DNA of 64,000 nucleotides from Chaenocephalus aceratus (GCA_023974075.1 JAMFTG010000049.1:82501-146500); one strand, 5' to 3'. Shown: positions 32,420 through 45,650, counted from the stretch's first letter. Made by a program: numbers and translations. The notes: generated by a model not told the origin, from the sequence alone.

Positions 32420-32605
32420 TGTTCGTAGTTCTATGGCTGGAGGTGGAGTCCAGAGAGATGAGTTTCAGTCTGGAAGGGGTGTGAGCTTTCTGCTGTCCTG
32501 ATGTCAATGGGAGCTCGTTCCACCATCTTGGAGCCAGGATAGCAAACCCACGTGTTTCTGCTGATGGGAACTTGGCCCCCTCGCAGTGCGGGTGCAGCCA
32601 AACGG
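32420..32605 (-). pseudogene. L2-like LINE 3' coding fragment
   Basis: The minus strand encodes KFPSAETRGFAILAPRWWNE and SGQQKAHTPSRL, collinear with 4230-4350. Confidence 0.75.
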
Positions 32606-33020
32606 TTCATTGTCAGGCTTTAACTGTTGCTGTTACCTGAAAGGTATAAACCACATTCAAAGAGAGAAGAGGTCGTTTCCTTCCATCAGAAACTTTTAAC
32701 CAGTTTCTAAGTATCGTTTGTTTCATTTCCAGCTCGTCCCGTCTTTGTTTACAACACAGACTGCTAGCTCTGAAGCTAACCAGGGTTGCTAGCTGTGGGT
32801 ACCTGGCTGGAGTGAGATTTTGATATTTAATTACACATATGCGCACTAAATGACTGCTATCGTGTCAGTAGCGGGACCTTAGCATACATATATACAATAT
32901 ATACAAATACACAATATTGGACACAGACTATAAAGGGCTCTCAGTTTCATTCACTAATGAAAGCCAAGCACATGTTTGTCTCCACTGTCTCATTGTGTGC
33001 AGAGGCCTGTCGCGATAAGC
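32606..33020. other. No gene recognised
   Basis: Short frames only. A tatacatatata-rich patch near 32885. Confidence 0.35.
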
Positions 33021-33024
33021 TAAC

Positions 33025-33615
33025 AGTTGACTTATCGCTCCAATACACACCTCAAGGCTTTATATTGCAGTCTATCAGTTTGTAAGTGATGTTTTGCTGC
33101 TGCTCCAAACGCTATGCAACCACAGTCTGTTGTGGACCTCATCATGGATCTGTACATGTCTACTAATGCTTGTTTGTCTGCGCCCCAGCTGCATCCAGCT
33201 ACAGCTCGCAATACATTTAATACTTTTAGCATTGTGTCTCCACTTGATTAATATGCATGTCCCATGTGTGCTTGCTATCAGACCACAGTCCTAGGTATTT
33301 GAACTCATTCAGCTTTGTCATTGGACGATCATAGAGTGTTGGCTGTTGGCCATCAGTCTTGCGTTTGTTTGTAAATACCATGTAGCATGACTTGCTCTCT
33401 GACATTTTGAATCCAGTTCTATGACCACCTCTCCACTTCTTTAGTCGCTCGAGCTTCTCCATTACGTATGGGGCACGTCTTCCCCTCATCCACAGAGCCC
33501 CATCCTCTGCGTGTAGAGCCCATTGGATGCATGAGTCTCAGCATGTCAACATGTCAGTAATCATGATGTTAATAATATTGGACTGACTGCACTCCCTCGG
33601 GGGATACCGTTTTCT
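33025..33615 (-). pseudogene. I/Nimb-like LINE reverse transcriptase fragment
   Basis: The minus strand carries degraded palm sequence followed by WMRGRRAPYVMEKLERLKKW, FKMSESKSCYMVFTNKRK, EFKYLGLWSDSKHTWDMHI and then, in another frame, LKVLNVLRAVAGCSWGADKQ. The order and motifs match the LINE at 48159-55870 (VICFTKRHN, LLGVG, KCKKVNNVLRCLVG) at lower identity. Confidence 0.7.
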
Positions 33616-33722
33616 ATTTCTAAATAACTGGAAACATCTGCTCCAACCGTTCCTCTAAACGTCCCGTCTGTTCAAAAGGCCCTTACCCCATTGATCATTC
33701 TCCCTCCAATACCCATTCTCCT

Positions 33723-34046
33723 CCATGTGATCAGTAGCCCCTCCTCCATGTGATCAGTAGCCCCTCCTCCATGTGATCCGTAGCCCCTCCTCCATGTGAT
33801 CAGTAGCCCCTCCTCCATGTGATCAGTAGCCCCTCCTCCATGTGGTCAGTAGCCCCTCCTCCATGTGATCCGTAGCCCCTCCTCCATGTGATCAGTAGCC
33901 CCTCCTCCATGTGATCCGTAGCCCCTCCTCCATGTGATCAGTAGCCCCTCCTCCATGTGATCAGTAGCCCCTCCTCCATGTGGTCAGTAGCCCCTCCTCC
34001 ATGTGATCAGTAGCCCCTCCTCCATGTGATCAGTAGCCCCTCCTCC
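33723..34046. repeat. 23-bp minisatellite, 14 copies
   Basis: Unit ccatgtgatcagtagcccct followed by cct, with gatccg and ggtcag variants. It lies within the degraded I/Nimb-like LINE. Confidence 0.95.
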
Positions 34047-34540
34047 ACACAGAGTCATACGCCTTTCAATGTCAACGTACACTATTGCCACTATCTCTTT
34101 CCTTCTCAATGTTTCCCCACGTCATTACTCACTCTCACTAATTCCACATCCAGAGCTGACCTATCATCCTGTCTCTTCTCCTTCTCCTTTTCATTCTCTG
34201 CTAGCAACTGCTGTGTTTGCTGCCTATGGATATCACTGAGATGCTCCCCACTATGTACTGCTGCAAGTGTCCTTCCTCACATACCTGCCTTCTTTAGTAT
34301 ATGTTGCGTTATGTGGCTTGTGATGACCTCTATGCTTCCCTCTGATGTTAGCAGGTGTACCGACTCCTCACACCATATCCTACATTCCCCCAATCAGCTT
34401 TAGCAAAGCACCTCCTGGTTATCTCACCTCCTTCCTGCATCTATACATTATTATTCACTGTAGGAAGCACTGGATAATGGTCACTTCCTCCAGTGAGTTA
34501 TTGCAAATTAGAGACTATGCCAGCAGCGCTTTATGATAAT
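34047..34540 (-). pseudogene. Possible continuation of the I/Nimb-like LINE
   Basis: On the minus strand the region resembles the endonuclease-to-reverse-transcriptase linker by position and short matches only. It is heavily broken. Confidence 0.3.
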
Positions 34541-35224
34541 CAGCGTTGACTCTTTCATTTGAAAACACCAGGTTAAATCTGAATCGAAGTGGAGTAGAAC
34601 AAAGTAGCATGCTGCTGTAACAAAAACATTTCCCAGCTTCTCTCCAGAAATCTAATCAAAAAGCGTTTTAATGCCAAACTCTTCCACAATGTAGGATTTT
34701 CCAGAGAGGGTTATTTGTGAATAAACGGGAGCATGTTGTTTCTCACACGACCACACTTTAAAACGTGGCTATGGGTCGTAATCTAAGGGGCTTAAACAAT
34801 CGACCTCTTTGGTCGTGTTTTGTAGGAGGACCGGCTGGTCTGTTTCTAAGGCCATTTTATTTGTGGTAGTCTGATCATTTCAACAAGAGAATAGAATCAA
34901 ACTGAAAACATCGTAAATATGTTCCAGATACATGAAGCAGATAATGAACAGTGAAACTCGCTCATGGACTTTAAGGTGAAGACTTTAAGAAAAGGTTTTC
35001 CCACACTCTTTGGAGGAGCCATTTTATGGCTGTTGCTGGCGTCTCAGTTTACCTTATTTATATGAATAGTGCAATATCAGGGTCTATGCAGGAATCCTGA
35101 AGTCAGATTTAATACCTTTGAAGACCTTTAAGACCCTTTCCATACATTTTAAGACCTCATCGCAACTTCCAGTTCTAACCGGTTACATTGGCGACACACT
35201 TTACCTCACATGTACTATATTGAT
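34541..35224. other. No gene recognised
   Basis: AT-rich. A tract with ttaagaccc-type repeats at 35100-35165 may be the end of a MITE (see 29928). Confidence 0.35.
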
Positions 35225-36871
35225 TAGCTAAACAGAGTGCAGACAGACTAGCCTCCTCTCCACATGAACTTCACCCTCTCTGTGAAGGTCAGGGTTAATG
35301 CAGCATGCTGCTTTGCTGCTTCTGTGCTCTTTCATTCCAGTAGAACTCCTCAGAAACCAGTAGAAACCAGTATTTGACCAATTAACAAAACAATTGACAA
35401 AACTTTGAACTATGAAATATATTAAACTTTGGTGAGCTTCAGCGGGGTAATGCCATATAGGAGCTCCCTCACAAATACCCAGGGGTTCAATTGGGCTGGG
35501 GCTGTCCGGGGCTAAGCCCGGCACAGAGGACGATGCTCTGACGTCATCACCCTCACACATTTGTTTACAAAAAACGATATATCTGTTAAGACTTTTCTCG
35601 TTCTTAATATAGACTATATTTAGGGTCGATATGTGTTGACCTTACTTTAAAATAGCAGATCTCTGGGACCGGATATAGTTTGGCTTAGACCCCGGCCCCA
35701 CGACACAGTCAAACGCAAATGCAAAAAAGTCTTCCGTTCACACGCATTCGATTCATTAACGCGTCCGTTCACACTAGACCGCTGGAAATGCTGGAAACAC
35801 TGTAGTACATATGCCAGGCCTGTAAGTGGCGCTGCTGCCGCCACAAAATACACCAAAAGCAGCAAAGAAGACCCCGGAGCATGGTTGCCCTTCTGTTTAT
35901 TCTCCGCGGTGGACGGCGTGTTCTCCTGCTGTATATCTCTCAGGTATACCCTATAGATTTATGAGTTATAATGAGGTGATCAACGTGAATGCTCAGGTTC
36001 CACCTTAACACGCAGACACGTTGCTTCACCATGAGCAGAAACCTTTATATATACAGTCTATGGCAGAAACTCTGAAACTCTTGTTAAGTTTCTCCATCGT
36101 TGTGTACAAACTGGATAAAACTCGGGCTTGTTGTTGTTGATCACGAGTTGATCTGTCTCTGCCCCCGCCTCGACGTAAGCGTGACGTATGCGGTGCTTTT
36201 GCTCTGGCCGGACAATTTTTTGGTGCTTGAAACGAACCGGATTCCGGAGCTAAGAGGCTGCTCCGCTGCGGTGTGAAGAGGAAAACCCGGTGCTTTTCAA
36301 GCTCCAGCTCCGAACCGGCCCTGAAACACGGTTGGTGTGAATGAGGTATCAGAGCCTCTCAGCCTGATACCTTGAGGGGGTTTCCCGACATGTCGTTGCA
36401 GTAAATGAAAGGGTGTTTCATGTTGTTGTTGCTGTGGACCTTCTTAATACCTTGGAAAATGCCGTTTAATATTTTTTAATAGCCTTAATTTTCGCTAAAT
36501 TGATTTATCAACTTTTAATACTTTTTAAGACCCCGCGGACACCCTGAATGTTATTTTGAACACTTGGTGGTGGGGTGTATAAACGGGGTCATAGGTGACA
36601 GGAGAGGAAGTGGACCCAGGAGGAAGAGCATACCGATTCTACCAGACGGCCAGCCCAGACGATGCTCATACTACAACTATTGACACAGTGTACTTAAACC
36701 TTGGTATGTAAAGCAATAAAACAGCACGCAGACAGACAGAAAACGAAATTCAAAGGAACAGTGAACATTATGCCTGTCAATTCTGACGTTACGTCAACAG
36801 ATGGCGCTGTTGGGATGGGATCTGTAATGGAAAAAAGGATTACCCAACACAAGGCCAATAGATGGGAATTG

Positions 36872-36877
36872 TTTATT
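36872..36877 (-). promoter_or_regulatory. Polyadenylation signal of zinc-finger copy B
   Basis: Minus-strand AATAAA 57 bp after the stop, at the same place as in copy A. Confidence 0.5.
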
Positions 36878-36934
36878 GTAAACTGTGAGAAAAACACAAT
36901 ATGCTTAATTGCGGCTCCTACACTCTGAAACCCA

Positions 36935-37381
<447 letters not shown>

Positions 37382-37715
37382 CTAGAACAGACGGACAGAG
37401 AAAGAGAGAAAGTCAATCTAAAAAGCATAAATACACAAGTTAACACAATAAAAACTCACTTAATATAAACCTTGAGTTAACAAAATACTACTTATCAACT
37501 GTTTGTCTTTATTATATTTGATACAGCAATACAGCAATATTCTAACCAAAGTATATACCAGAGGTGGGGGACTCGAGTCACAAGACTTTACTCGAGTCAC
37601 ATGACTTGACTTGCCTATTTTTTGACTTGAGACTTGCTTGACTAACATTGATAAAAGACTCGACTTTGACTTGGTATTCATGACCTGAGACTTAGGCTTG
37701 AGACAGATGACTCGA

Positions 37716-39045
37716 GATTTGGCCTAAAAATAAAATCTCGATTTTTTTTTTTTTTCTAAACAAACCAGACCAAGGCAACATTTAAATACATATTTTCTTT
37801 ATTAACACAATAAAAATAAATGAGATTACCAAGTAGTCTAGGCGAACAAATCAGTTGTTCAAGAATAAAAAAACAAAACAAAAAACAGCACCACGGCACT
37901 TGGCTGTCATTAATGTGCAAAGATTTTTTTTTTTTTTAAATCAAACTGAAAAAAAAATCTCTTGTAGGCCATCCCTGAAAAAACTTGTAAAATGAAATAC
38001 AACAAATAATAAATAATGATAATGAAATGAATGATAAAAAAATACCCTCAAACAAAATAACATCCCTTTAACTTTCTAGGAAGTTGTCTTTCTACAGACC
38101 TTACAGAGAACAGTTGTTTGTTCTATGTATGACCGCTTGTACCCGAACCACTTCCATACAACTGAAGTAGCACCTTTTTTAGGAATGAGTTCTTCATCTG
38201 TGTTCGTGGACATTTTTATGTTACATCTGTCGGTGAAGCGGTGAGTGTGATTGTAGTAGGCTATGTGACTACCCGATCTGCAGCTCTGCACAGTGTTATA
38301 AATTAAAATCAATGTTTTTGATGGCATAAAGTACCTTAAACACACCGTCAGTTTAAATGCTGTTTTATACTGAAAAACCAGAAATTCTCGTGCGCAGTTG
38401 TTAAGCTTTTATTCTGAAAATCCTTCATCTCCGGTTAGCATTTATCATGTGGCTAATATACCATTTCCTATAGAGGTGAATATGTAGGGATATGACACAG
38501 TGTTGCACACCGAAACCTACTGATTTCAACACTACAACTACTGTATAGACGTCGAGATATTATTATTGCTGAATATTAAATGAAGGTACAGTTTATTTGA
38601 ATACGTTTGTTTACAGACGTGGGTAGCATGAGACAACAACCGGAACTACCAGAAATGAAACCAGCCGTGAAGTTTTTCCTGTCTTGAGTATTGATTACAG
38701 CTCAAAACCATATTAAATGGAAAGTCATGAAAGAGATAAGGAGGAGAAAAGGCGTGTTTAGTTATATATGTAATGTACAATGTCTGAGTCCTCTGTTATG
38801 CTCAACAACGAACACAGCAGATCGGGCAGAGCTGCAGATCGGGGAGTCACAGGCAATGTGGCTGAGCTTTGTGCGCGTTCTGGAAAGTGAGAGAGTAAGC
38901 TACTACGGAGTCCCTGAAAGCAAAACAAATCTGCGGAGTCTAGAAATGTTTTAAAATCGCGATTTTTCGGTTCAGCCATTTCACAAACCGTAGGAAAGTA
39001 AAAATGCAAATTAATCGTGAAAACCGAAAAAATCGCCCAGCCCTA
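37716..39045 (-). mobile_element. hAT element with BED exon, inserted in the right arm
   Basis: The right end is cgcccagccctag-type (reverse strand TAGGGCTGGGCGATTTTTTC). gactcga flanks both sides (37709-37715 and 39046-39052). The left arm of the inverted duplication has the uninterrupted site cctttcgagtcatctgtctc at 28529. The left terminus is eroded. It shares internal sequence with 24895-25060. Confidence 0.75.
38076..38213 (-). pseudogene. hAT transposase N-terminus (BED zinc finger), truncated
   Basis: MSTNTDEELIPKKGATSVVW followed by KWFGY and CKVCRKTTS: the aromatic WKWFGY and the first C-x2-C pair of a BED finger. The frame stops after 45 codons; the H-x-H half and the catalytic domain are absent. 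Confidence 0.7.
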
Positions 39046-39184
39046 GACTCGAAAGGACTTTACTTTTTAAAATAGAATATTAAATATATATATATCAATA
39101 TTAACAACTCAGGAGCTAACACGCTGAACAACCTTCATTACGTGTTAGAGGAAGAAAGTCTGACAAAGATGAGGCTGTTAAACG

Positions 39185-39261
39185 GGCAGCGGATCTGCTG
39201 TGTGTAGAGAGGGAGGGGAGGGGAGAGAGAGGGAGAGGGAGAGGGAGAGGGAGAGAGAGGA
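39185..39261. repeat. (GA)-rich low complexity
   Basis: gggagaggg and gagaga runs abutting the next element. Confidence 0.8.
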
Positions 39262-40845
39262 GGCTTCTCAATTCTTAAATGTCCCCTCCTCGACTCCCCT
39301 CCTCGATACTTAGACCCGCCCACAGGAGATGCGAGTGGAGGACCGAGGAGGGGAACCGAGGAGAGAGGAGGGGAGCTGAGGAGAGAGGAGGGAACGAGAG
39401 AGAGGGGAACCGAGGAGAGAGGAGGGGAGCCGAGGAGAGAGGAGGGGAAGCAGCAGACGTTTAAAGAAATGAGAACTCCTCTCCTCTGAGCGGTCATATT
39501 AAAGCGACGTCCGTTCATTATTACGTGGCAACAGCTGTCGAGTGTTTTGTCATATTTTATAATCTCTGTTAGATCAGCTGAACATTGTTCCCCCACATAT
39601 TTACTTTGAGTTCATTGAGAGTGCGGTATAATGAGACAATACCAGGCTACAGATGAGGACACACACACACAAATATATTTATATAGATATATGCAATTTA
39701 AAGTATGAGAGCACTCTCATAATAACGTAACACAATCAGAGACTGGATATATCCCCCCCCCCTCTCTCTGGTCGCTGAAATGGGGAATTGAAATTACGGG
39801 CCAAAAGTTGTATTTGCAAGTATTAAAAGTAAGCAGAGGACACCAAACCAACTGAGACCCGTCTGTCCGCCGCATCTACGCACTGTACAACACACACCTA
39901 CACACTGTACAACACGCACCTACACACTGTACAACACACACACCTACACACTGTACAACACACACCTACACACTGTACAACACGCACCTACACACTGTAC
40001 AACACACACACCTACACACTGTACCACACACATTTACACACTGTACCACACACACCTACACACTGTACCGCACACACACTGTACCACACACACCTACACA
40101 CTGTACAACACGCACCTACACACTGTACAACACACACACCTACACACTGTACCACACACATTTACACACTGTACCACACACACCTACACACTGTACCGCA
40201 CACACACTGTACCACACACACACCTTACACACCTAACTGTACCACACGCGCACTGTACCACACACACACTGTACCACACACACCTACACACTGTACCACA
40301 CACACCTACACACCCACACACACACACACACACAGCTCCTAAAGCATAATCAGGCTACAGCCGTTGTGTATTTTATTGTGAAGCACTAAATGGTTTTAGA
40401 AAAGTATCGCCTCTTGTTTGTAGATATCTACTAAACTAAAGCAGAGAGAGTAGGCCTGTTCTACTGAGTGATATATATTCTACACACTGCTCTGCTTTCT
40501 GCACCTCACAGCTGTTCTCACTGTAAACATCGTGTTGCGATGAGAGCAGGTTCTAAAATCATATCCAGGGGATGCATGCAGAGCTGTCATTGGCTGAGAT
40601 AAGTCCGGCCGTGCATCACGCCTCCACCGTTCCCGGAAATGCATCCGTGGAGGAGCCGTGGAGGAACCATCAGTGTATCCTCGGTTACAGCTCCTCCAGA
40701 GAGCCTCCTCGACGCTCGATCCTCGGTGTGCATTTAGAGAAAGAGACGTCCTTCAAAATGGCGCGCTGAAATTCATTTCCGGGTCACTACCGGAGGACCG
40801 AGGAGTCGAGGAGGGGAAATTTGAGTATTGAGAAGCCTCTAGATA
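39262..40845. mobile_element. Larger member of the GC-rich inverted-end family
   Basis: Left end aggcttctcaattcttaaat with cccctcctcg; right end is its inverse, gaggggaaatttgagtattg then agaagcct. Inside both ends the sequence matches 6662-7175 inverted, including cattt ccgggtcactaccgg near 40775 and ggagatgcgagtgg near 39325. At about 1.58 kb it is three times longer but also lacks a transposase. Confidence 0.7.
39885..40335. repeat. CA-rich ~20-bp minisatellite
   Basis: Irregular units of cacctacacactgtacaaca and cactgtaccacacacac, ending in a short CA run. Confidence 0.85.
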
Positions 40846-41300
40846 GATAGATATAGAGAGAGCGAGAGCGAGCGAGAGAGAGAGAGATCGATCGGCCGGC
40901 CGATCGGTCCTCCTGTCCTCCTGTCCTCCTGTCCTCCTGTCCTCCTGTCCTCCTGTCCTCTCAACTCTTATTAATCCGGTACCGGATAATTGTTATTTGC
41001 TCCTACTCTGAACCGAGTGTTGCTTCCCCCCCGCCCCGTCTAACTGCACAGAAAGCGGCGAGATGCATTTAGGAATCCACAAGCAGAACCCAAACTAACA
41101 TTTCTAAACGAACAATGGCGGACACGTACAATATGCGAATGAGTTCTGCCTTTTGTAACTGAATGTATCAATAACTTGTCAATACATCGGGGCCAAAAAC
41201 GTCCGCCGGACAAGTCGATTGAAAGATCTACTTGTCCGATATTGTAAATAACACGTCCCGGACGGTGGGACGTGTTCTTTTCCGCACACTGGTCTGTATA
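40846..41300. other. Low complexity and unique sequence
   Basis: (GA)n, a 18-bp palindrome cgatcggccggccgatcg at about 40891, seven units of tcctcctg, then sequence from 41140 that matches 62400-62510 inverted. No gene. Confidence 0.5.
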
Positions 41301-41305
41301 CGGTA

Positions 41306-42300
41306 GGGGTGTAACGGTTCACAAAACTTTTGGTTCCGTACGTACCTCGGGTTTTAGGTCACGGTTCAGTCCGGTACGTTTTCGGTACCCGCAGAAACAA
41401 TTATCACAAAACATAAAATATATATATTTAATTTATTATTAAACTGAATATTCACTCAAATAAATACAGAATCTAATGAAATGAACATTGAGGTGCAGCA
41501 TGTGGATGAACTGAAATAACCTGCATCTGAACTGCACTGTTCCTGAGCAGCAGCGTGGCATCAGGACTTGCTTGTCGTTGTGTTTTCATGTCGTCTAAAG
41601 AAAGATGAACTCGTCCACATGGCTGCAGAAAGGGCAGATCTGCTGGCACTAGCATGTCTCCTGCTGTGGAGAACACCCTCTCTAGGGACAGAGGCAGCAC
41701 AGCCAGGTAGCGCTTTGCTACCATGGCAACACGAGGATACTTGGCGTTGGTAATAGCTCTGGCTCGGTCTGAACTCTCTGCGAGCGGTGGAGGCTACATG
41801 CTAGCGGGAGTTGGGTTTGCACTTCAGTCTGTTTTCTTTTGGTACCGGTGATATTCACGTTCGCTGATGCCTTTTCAAATGAGTGAAAGTTCGATGTATT
41901 GCCAGCCGCGTAACGTATAACTGGATAGTATCTTCATTATTTAAAATATAAGCTGTCTAAAAACGAAAACCGTATTTTCAGTTTTGGCAACCAAAAGCTG
42001 ATGCCTGGCTGCCAGCCTGGCATCAGCTTTTAAAAGTTAGCGTTGAGCCCTGCGGAGACTTCAATGATGCTGGAGCATTTTCGAGCTCAACTTTATCTGC
42101 GTTTGCCATTTCGACAGTTCCTCAAATTACTGGTTAAATTTGAACGCATCCCTGTGACCAGCTCTCATAGTATGCCTCTCGTCCAATGAAATTACTTGGC
42201 CCGGCCCGGAGCATGGGCTGCAGGAACATGCTACTCGAACACTGAGCAGCACCTGAGCTTACTTCCAAAACGTTTTTTAAGTTCTCAATTTTTTACGTTT
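41306..42300 (-). mobile_element. hAT element remnant, copy B side
   Basis: The right-hand terminus in minus orientation ends gtgtaacggttcacaaaac at 41306. The sequence is the inverse of 61330-62322. The other terminus is replaced by a TA repeat and the 20-bp array. Confidence 0.75.
41473..41724 (-). pseudogene. hAT transposase C-terminal (dimerisation) fragment
   Basis: VAKRYLAVLPLSLERVFSTA followed by GD matches the hAT C-terminal dimerisation region (YL...SERVFSTAGD). The frame of 83 codons is uninterrupted, but catalytic parts are missing. It is nearly identical to 61901-62152. Confidence 0.75.
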
Positions 42301-42323
42301 ACGTATATATATATATTATATGT

Positions 42324-42820
42324 TAGACAAGAAGACGATTGTGACAGACAAGAAGAGGATGTGACAGACAAGAAGAGTGTGTGACAGACAAGAAGAGGAT
42401 GTGACAGACAAGAAGAGTATGTGACAGACAAGAAGAGTATGTGACAGACAAGAAGAGTGTGTGACAGACAAGAAGAGGATGTGACAGACAAGAAGAGGAT
42501 GTGACAGACAAGAAGAGTATGTGACAGACAAGAAGAGTATGTGACAGACAAGAAGAGTGTGTGACAGACAAGAAGAGGATGTGACAGACAAGAAGAGTAT
42601 GTGACAGACAAGAAGAGTATGTGACAGACAAGAAGAGTGTGTGACAGACAAGAAGAGGATGTGACAGACAAGAAGAGGATGTGACAGACAAGAAGAGTAT
42701 GTGACAGACAAGAAGAGTATGTGACAGACAAGAAGAGGATGTGACAGACAAGAAGAGGATGTGACAGACAAGAAGAGGATGTGACAGACAAGAAGAGTAT
42801 GTGACAGACAAGAAGAGTCA
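42324..42820. repeat. 20-bp minisatellite, copy B, 24 units, inverted
   Basis: Unit gtgacagacaagaagaggat and variants, the inverse of the arrays at 19551 and 57771. The sequence to its right (42820-43060) matches the left flank of those arrays; the sequence to its left does not, because about 3.3 kb present in C is absent. Confidence 0.95.
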
Positions 42821-43060
42821 ACTCTAATGTCTAACACGTAATGTGGAGAAAGAGATGTCCTGGATGGGTTGATTGTGCGTTGATCTGTTGGTAATGCCTC
42901 GGTGTTCCGGTAGGCATGTAAACACATGCATAATGCTGCGCTATACTTTGTGGCCTCACCCGGTTGCATAGCGACACTTATTGGCGTCAGATGAAGGCAA
43001 GACGCCCGCCTGGCGGAAACGCTGGAATTAGGAATATCTTGTGATGAAGTGCACACTGAC

Positions 43061-43102
43061 CTGAGCTCCAGGGGCCTCCTTCTTCTCCTCCATGCTGCTC
43101 AT
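43061..43102 (-). CDS. Zinc-finger gene copy B, coding exon 1
   Basis: Same MSSMEEKKEAPGAQ exon as in copies A and C, minus strand, between acceptor ttcatcag and donor gtcagt, ending in phase 0. Its finger exon is at 37381-36935. Conservation of all 14 codons and both splice sites in three copies supports it. Confidence 0.6.
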
Positions 43103-44247
43103 CAGCTGTCCTGATGAAGACCACAGAGCTGCTTCATTATTAATATAATACAAATATTTAGATATGATTCATCATAAACTGTCAGCAGTGAAGAGGAGGA
43201 ATTCAAAGAGTTTATTCAATGATATGTTCTATTTCTGGATGCTTCTATGTAGTGTTTTATCACACCACGTGCAGTGCCTTGTCTCATCTCTGCTACTGTG
43301 ACGTAAACATGGTCCAAATGGATCCATTTGGTCAATGTGATGCTAAGCAGAGGAGAACATGATAGACTCTAACTTACAGCTCACAGTTAGTTCACTTTTA
43401 TTTCATTAAAATGACTTTATTCACATAGAAAGTGACATTAATGGATGTTTGAACCACGGTTATAACGCTATCCGTGTGAAACTATCACTAAGTTAACACA
43501 GAAAGCAAACATTAGCTAGTGAGACTGTTTAATGTACTCCATGTATACAGTATTTTCTGTATATTGTGTATTCTTTAGATACTCTAGTGATATGTGTCCT
43601 GTGTGTATACTTGCTGCTAATGCTTCATTTTTATTATCTTATTGCATCTTTTAAATATGTTTAACTCGTGTAATGCCTGAAAACACTTCTGCTGGGACAC
43701 AATCATTTCCCAGTTTAAGATAAATCATTATTTAAATAAAGTATATCTATTTATCTAATGAGCTAAACCGTCGCTTAGCTTAGCGTTAGCAGCTAACTGA
43801 AGAACCCCATTCATTTCAATGGGAAAATGCTACGTCGCAGTGAATGGCGATGCTAATAAGCTAGTTAGCATACCTTTAAAACCATATCTATGGTAAAGAG
43901 CACCAACACAACAACTCAAACCGTCTTAAAGACAACTGGTGTAATAAATAACTAACATAAAGTCAGCTGAGCATTACAAATCAACTGTTACTCCCCAGAG
44001 CCGAACTGGAATAATAACTGTAGCTGTTAGCCGATAGCCGTTAGCTGTTAAACTTTAGCTGTTAGCCTTTATTTAAAGATAGATTGAGACTATTTTTGTC
44101 GCACATTTTAAAGTTTTTTTGTGAGTTTCTTTCTTCCAAGATTATAGCTGTTGTGTTAAATAAGATAACTTCTGATTCGTGATTAACTGTAAGCTAAGAG
44201 GTGTAAATACACTTAATGAAACCTCTGCAGGTGTTTAATACACTCAC
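43103..44247. other. Intron 1 of zinc-finger copy B
   Basis: Inverse of 17739-18848 and 55892-57070. It holds a partial version of the ~300-bp block seen in C. Confidence 0.5.
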
Positions 44248-44300
44248 CTCTTCTTTTCTCCTTCTTCTCCTCTCGGTTTTGGGCGGATTGCAAATAACTT
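44248..44300 (-). other. Zinc-finger gene copy B, candidate leader exon
   Basis: Purine-rich on the minus strand, ending before donor GTGAGT (44247-44242). It adjoins a LINE 3' tail. Confidence 0.4.
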
Positions 44301-44765
44301 TAAAGGTGCATCTTCTTCTTCTCTCGTTTTCTTCTTCTTCTTCTCTCGTTTTCTTCTTCTTCTTCTTTCGTGTTTATTGGCGGTTGGCAAACCAACTTGT
44401 AGGCGCATTACCGCCACCAACTGGACTGGAGTGTGGACAAGAGACTATGCAGAAAACAAGAAACAAAACAAAGAACCAAAACTCTAGATTATTTTAAAAT
44501 TATCAATTTCTCTTAGAAATGTAATAATCTCACAATATATATTGCCTGATGTTTTCCCTAACAGCCCTGATAGCGACAAGTCATGGAATGTTGCTTTCTT
44601 CAGTGTCTGGAAAAGCACATTTCTCTGAGTACTATATTTCCTGCAAAGCAGTAAAACATGCTCAACAGTTTCTGGCTGGCTGCAGTGTACACACTTTCCG
44701 GTTGGATGCTTTCCTATTATACTTAAAGTATGATTGAGACCTGTATGTAATGGCACTCTTGCCAC
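44301..44765 (-). pseudogene. I/Nimb-like LINE 3' end
   Basis: Minus frame 44786-44484 encodes the C-terminal zinc knuckle region: GLNHTLSIIGKHPTGKCVHC and ETVEHVLLLCRKY (C-x2-C...H...C). The 3' UTR and gaagaag tail follow, to 44335. It is nearly identical to 55480-55860. The 5' side is cut by a BEL/Pao LTR. Confidence 0.8.
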
Positions 44766-45177
44766 TATAGAGCGGGGTTGACGCAATCCAAAACAATAAG
44801 CAGCCGAAGGTTTTCAGTCAAAAAATATACAATTTATTAACAACAAAGTATTGACTTAAATAGTCTCAAAATATTATACAGTATTTCGGCGATATGCTTT
44901 CCTAACTAAACTATACTTTGTTTGCAGTCCAATTTGCAACACCAATCTCTGTCTGCAATTTGCGGTCGAAAAACTGTTCCGCTCCCCGTCTCATCAGGTC
45001 TCCGAGTTACCTCACTTAAATACACACCGGAAGGTACAAGGAAACAGATCATATTTACGATATCAAATTAACAATCATTTCATCAAAAACATATTCACCA
45101 TGGCAATATAAATCCTTTTCCATCATTACATCATTTATCAAATTATGACTCGAAATAATAACTTTGTGGCTCTAACA
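44766..45177 (-). mobile_element. Probable BEL/Pao LTR
   Basis: The minus strand starts TGTTAGAGCCACAAAG at 45177 after a purine tract (aattaggggccgg), has tatttaag near 45022 and aataaa near 44835, and ends around 44766 inside the LINE. The exact 3' boundary is uncertain. Confidence 0.5.
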
Positions 45178-45404
45178 TACCGGCCCCTAATTGTTGACGC
45201 AGTAGCAAAACAATTAATACATTATAATAGAGCCACAAAACAAGCAGTTACTCAAAATGTAACCGTCATCAATATACAATCATTGTCATAGTTCATAGTC
45301 CAATGTTTGTGTTTGGTGTGTTTGCATGAATTCAAGAGGAAAGGGGGGGGGGCATGTGTGTGTGTGTGATACTGGGTGTCAGAGGTTACCAGCACATGAC
45401 ACCT
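45178..45404. other. Untranslated part of the BEL/Pao remnant
   Basis: Between pol and LTR on the minus strand. Contains a 10-base G run and a GT repeat. Confidence 0.4.
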
Positions 45405-45650
45405 TGTGTTCAATCGACTGCTTCCAGAAGCAGACAGAGCTTGTCAATTGGTCGCTGTAAGGTGCTACTCTTGGTTTTCACCAAGACACTGCGGACAAGC
45501 CCTTTGGACCCTGACAGTGTCTGTATCACCCGGTGCTGTGTTATCCACGATGACGACGAGGTCATTGGGGCGAAGGTTCCGTTTGGGGTTGTGCCATTTG
45601 AGTACAAGTCCTCCTTGTGAAAGAGTCCAGGTGGGCCCCCTGGAAATGAA
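45405..45650 (-). pseudogene. BEL/Pao polymerase C-terminus (integrase tail)
   Basis: The minus strand encodes GLVLKWHNPKRNLRPNDLVV, then after a frame change RVIQTLSGSKGLVRSVLVKT and RPIDKLCLLLE, the conserved end of BEL/Pao Pol. One frameshift near 45550. The rest of pol is absent. Confidence 0.7.

Noticed and set aside
39885..40335. CA-rich tract as a regulatory array
   Set aside because: Irregular low-complexity repeat inside a transposon; no specific motif beyond CA runs.
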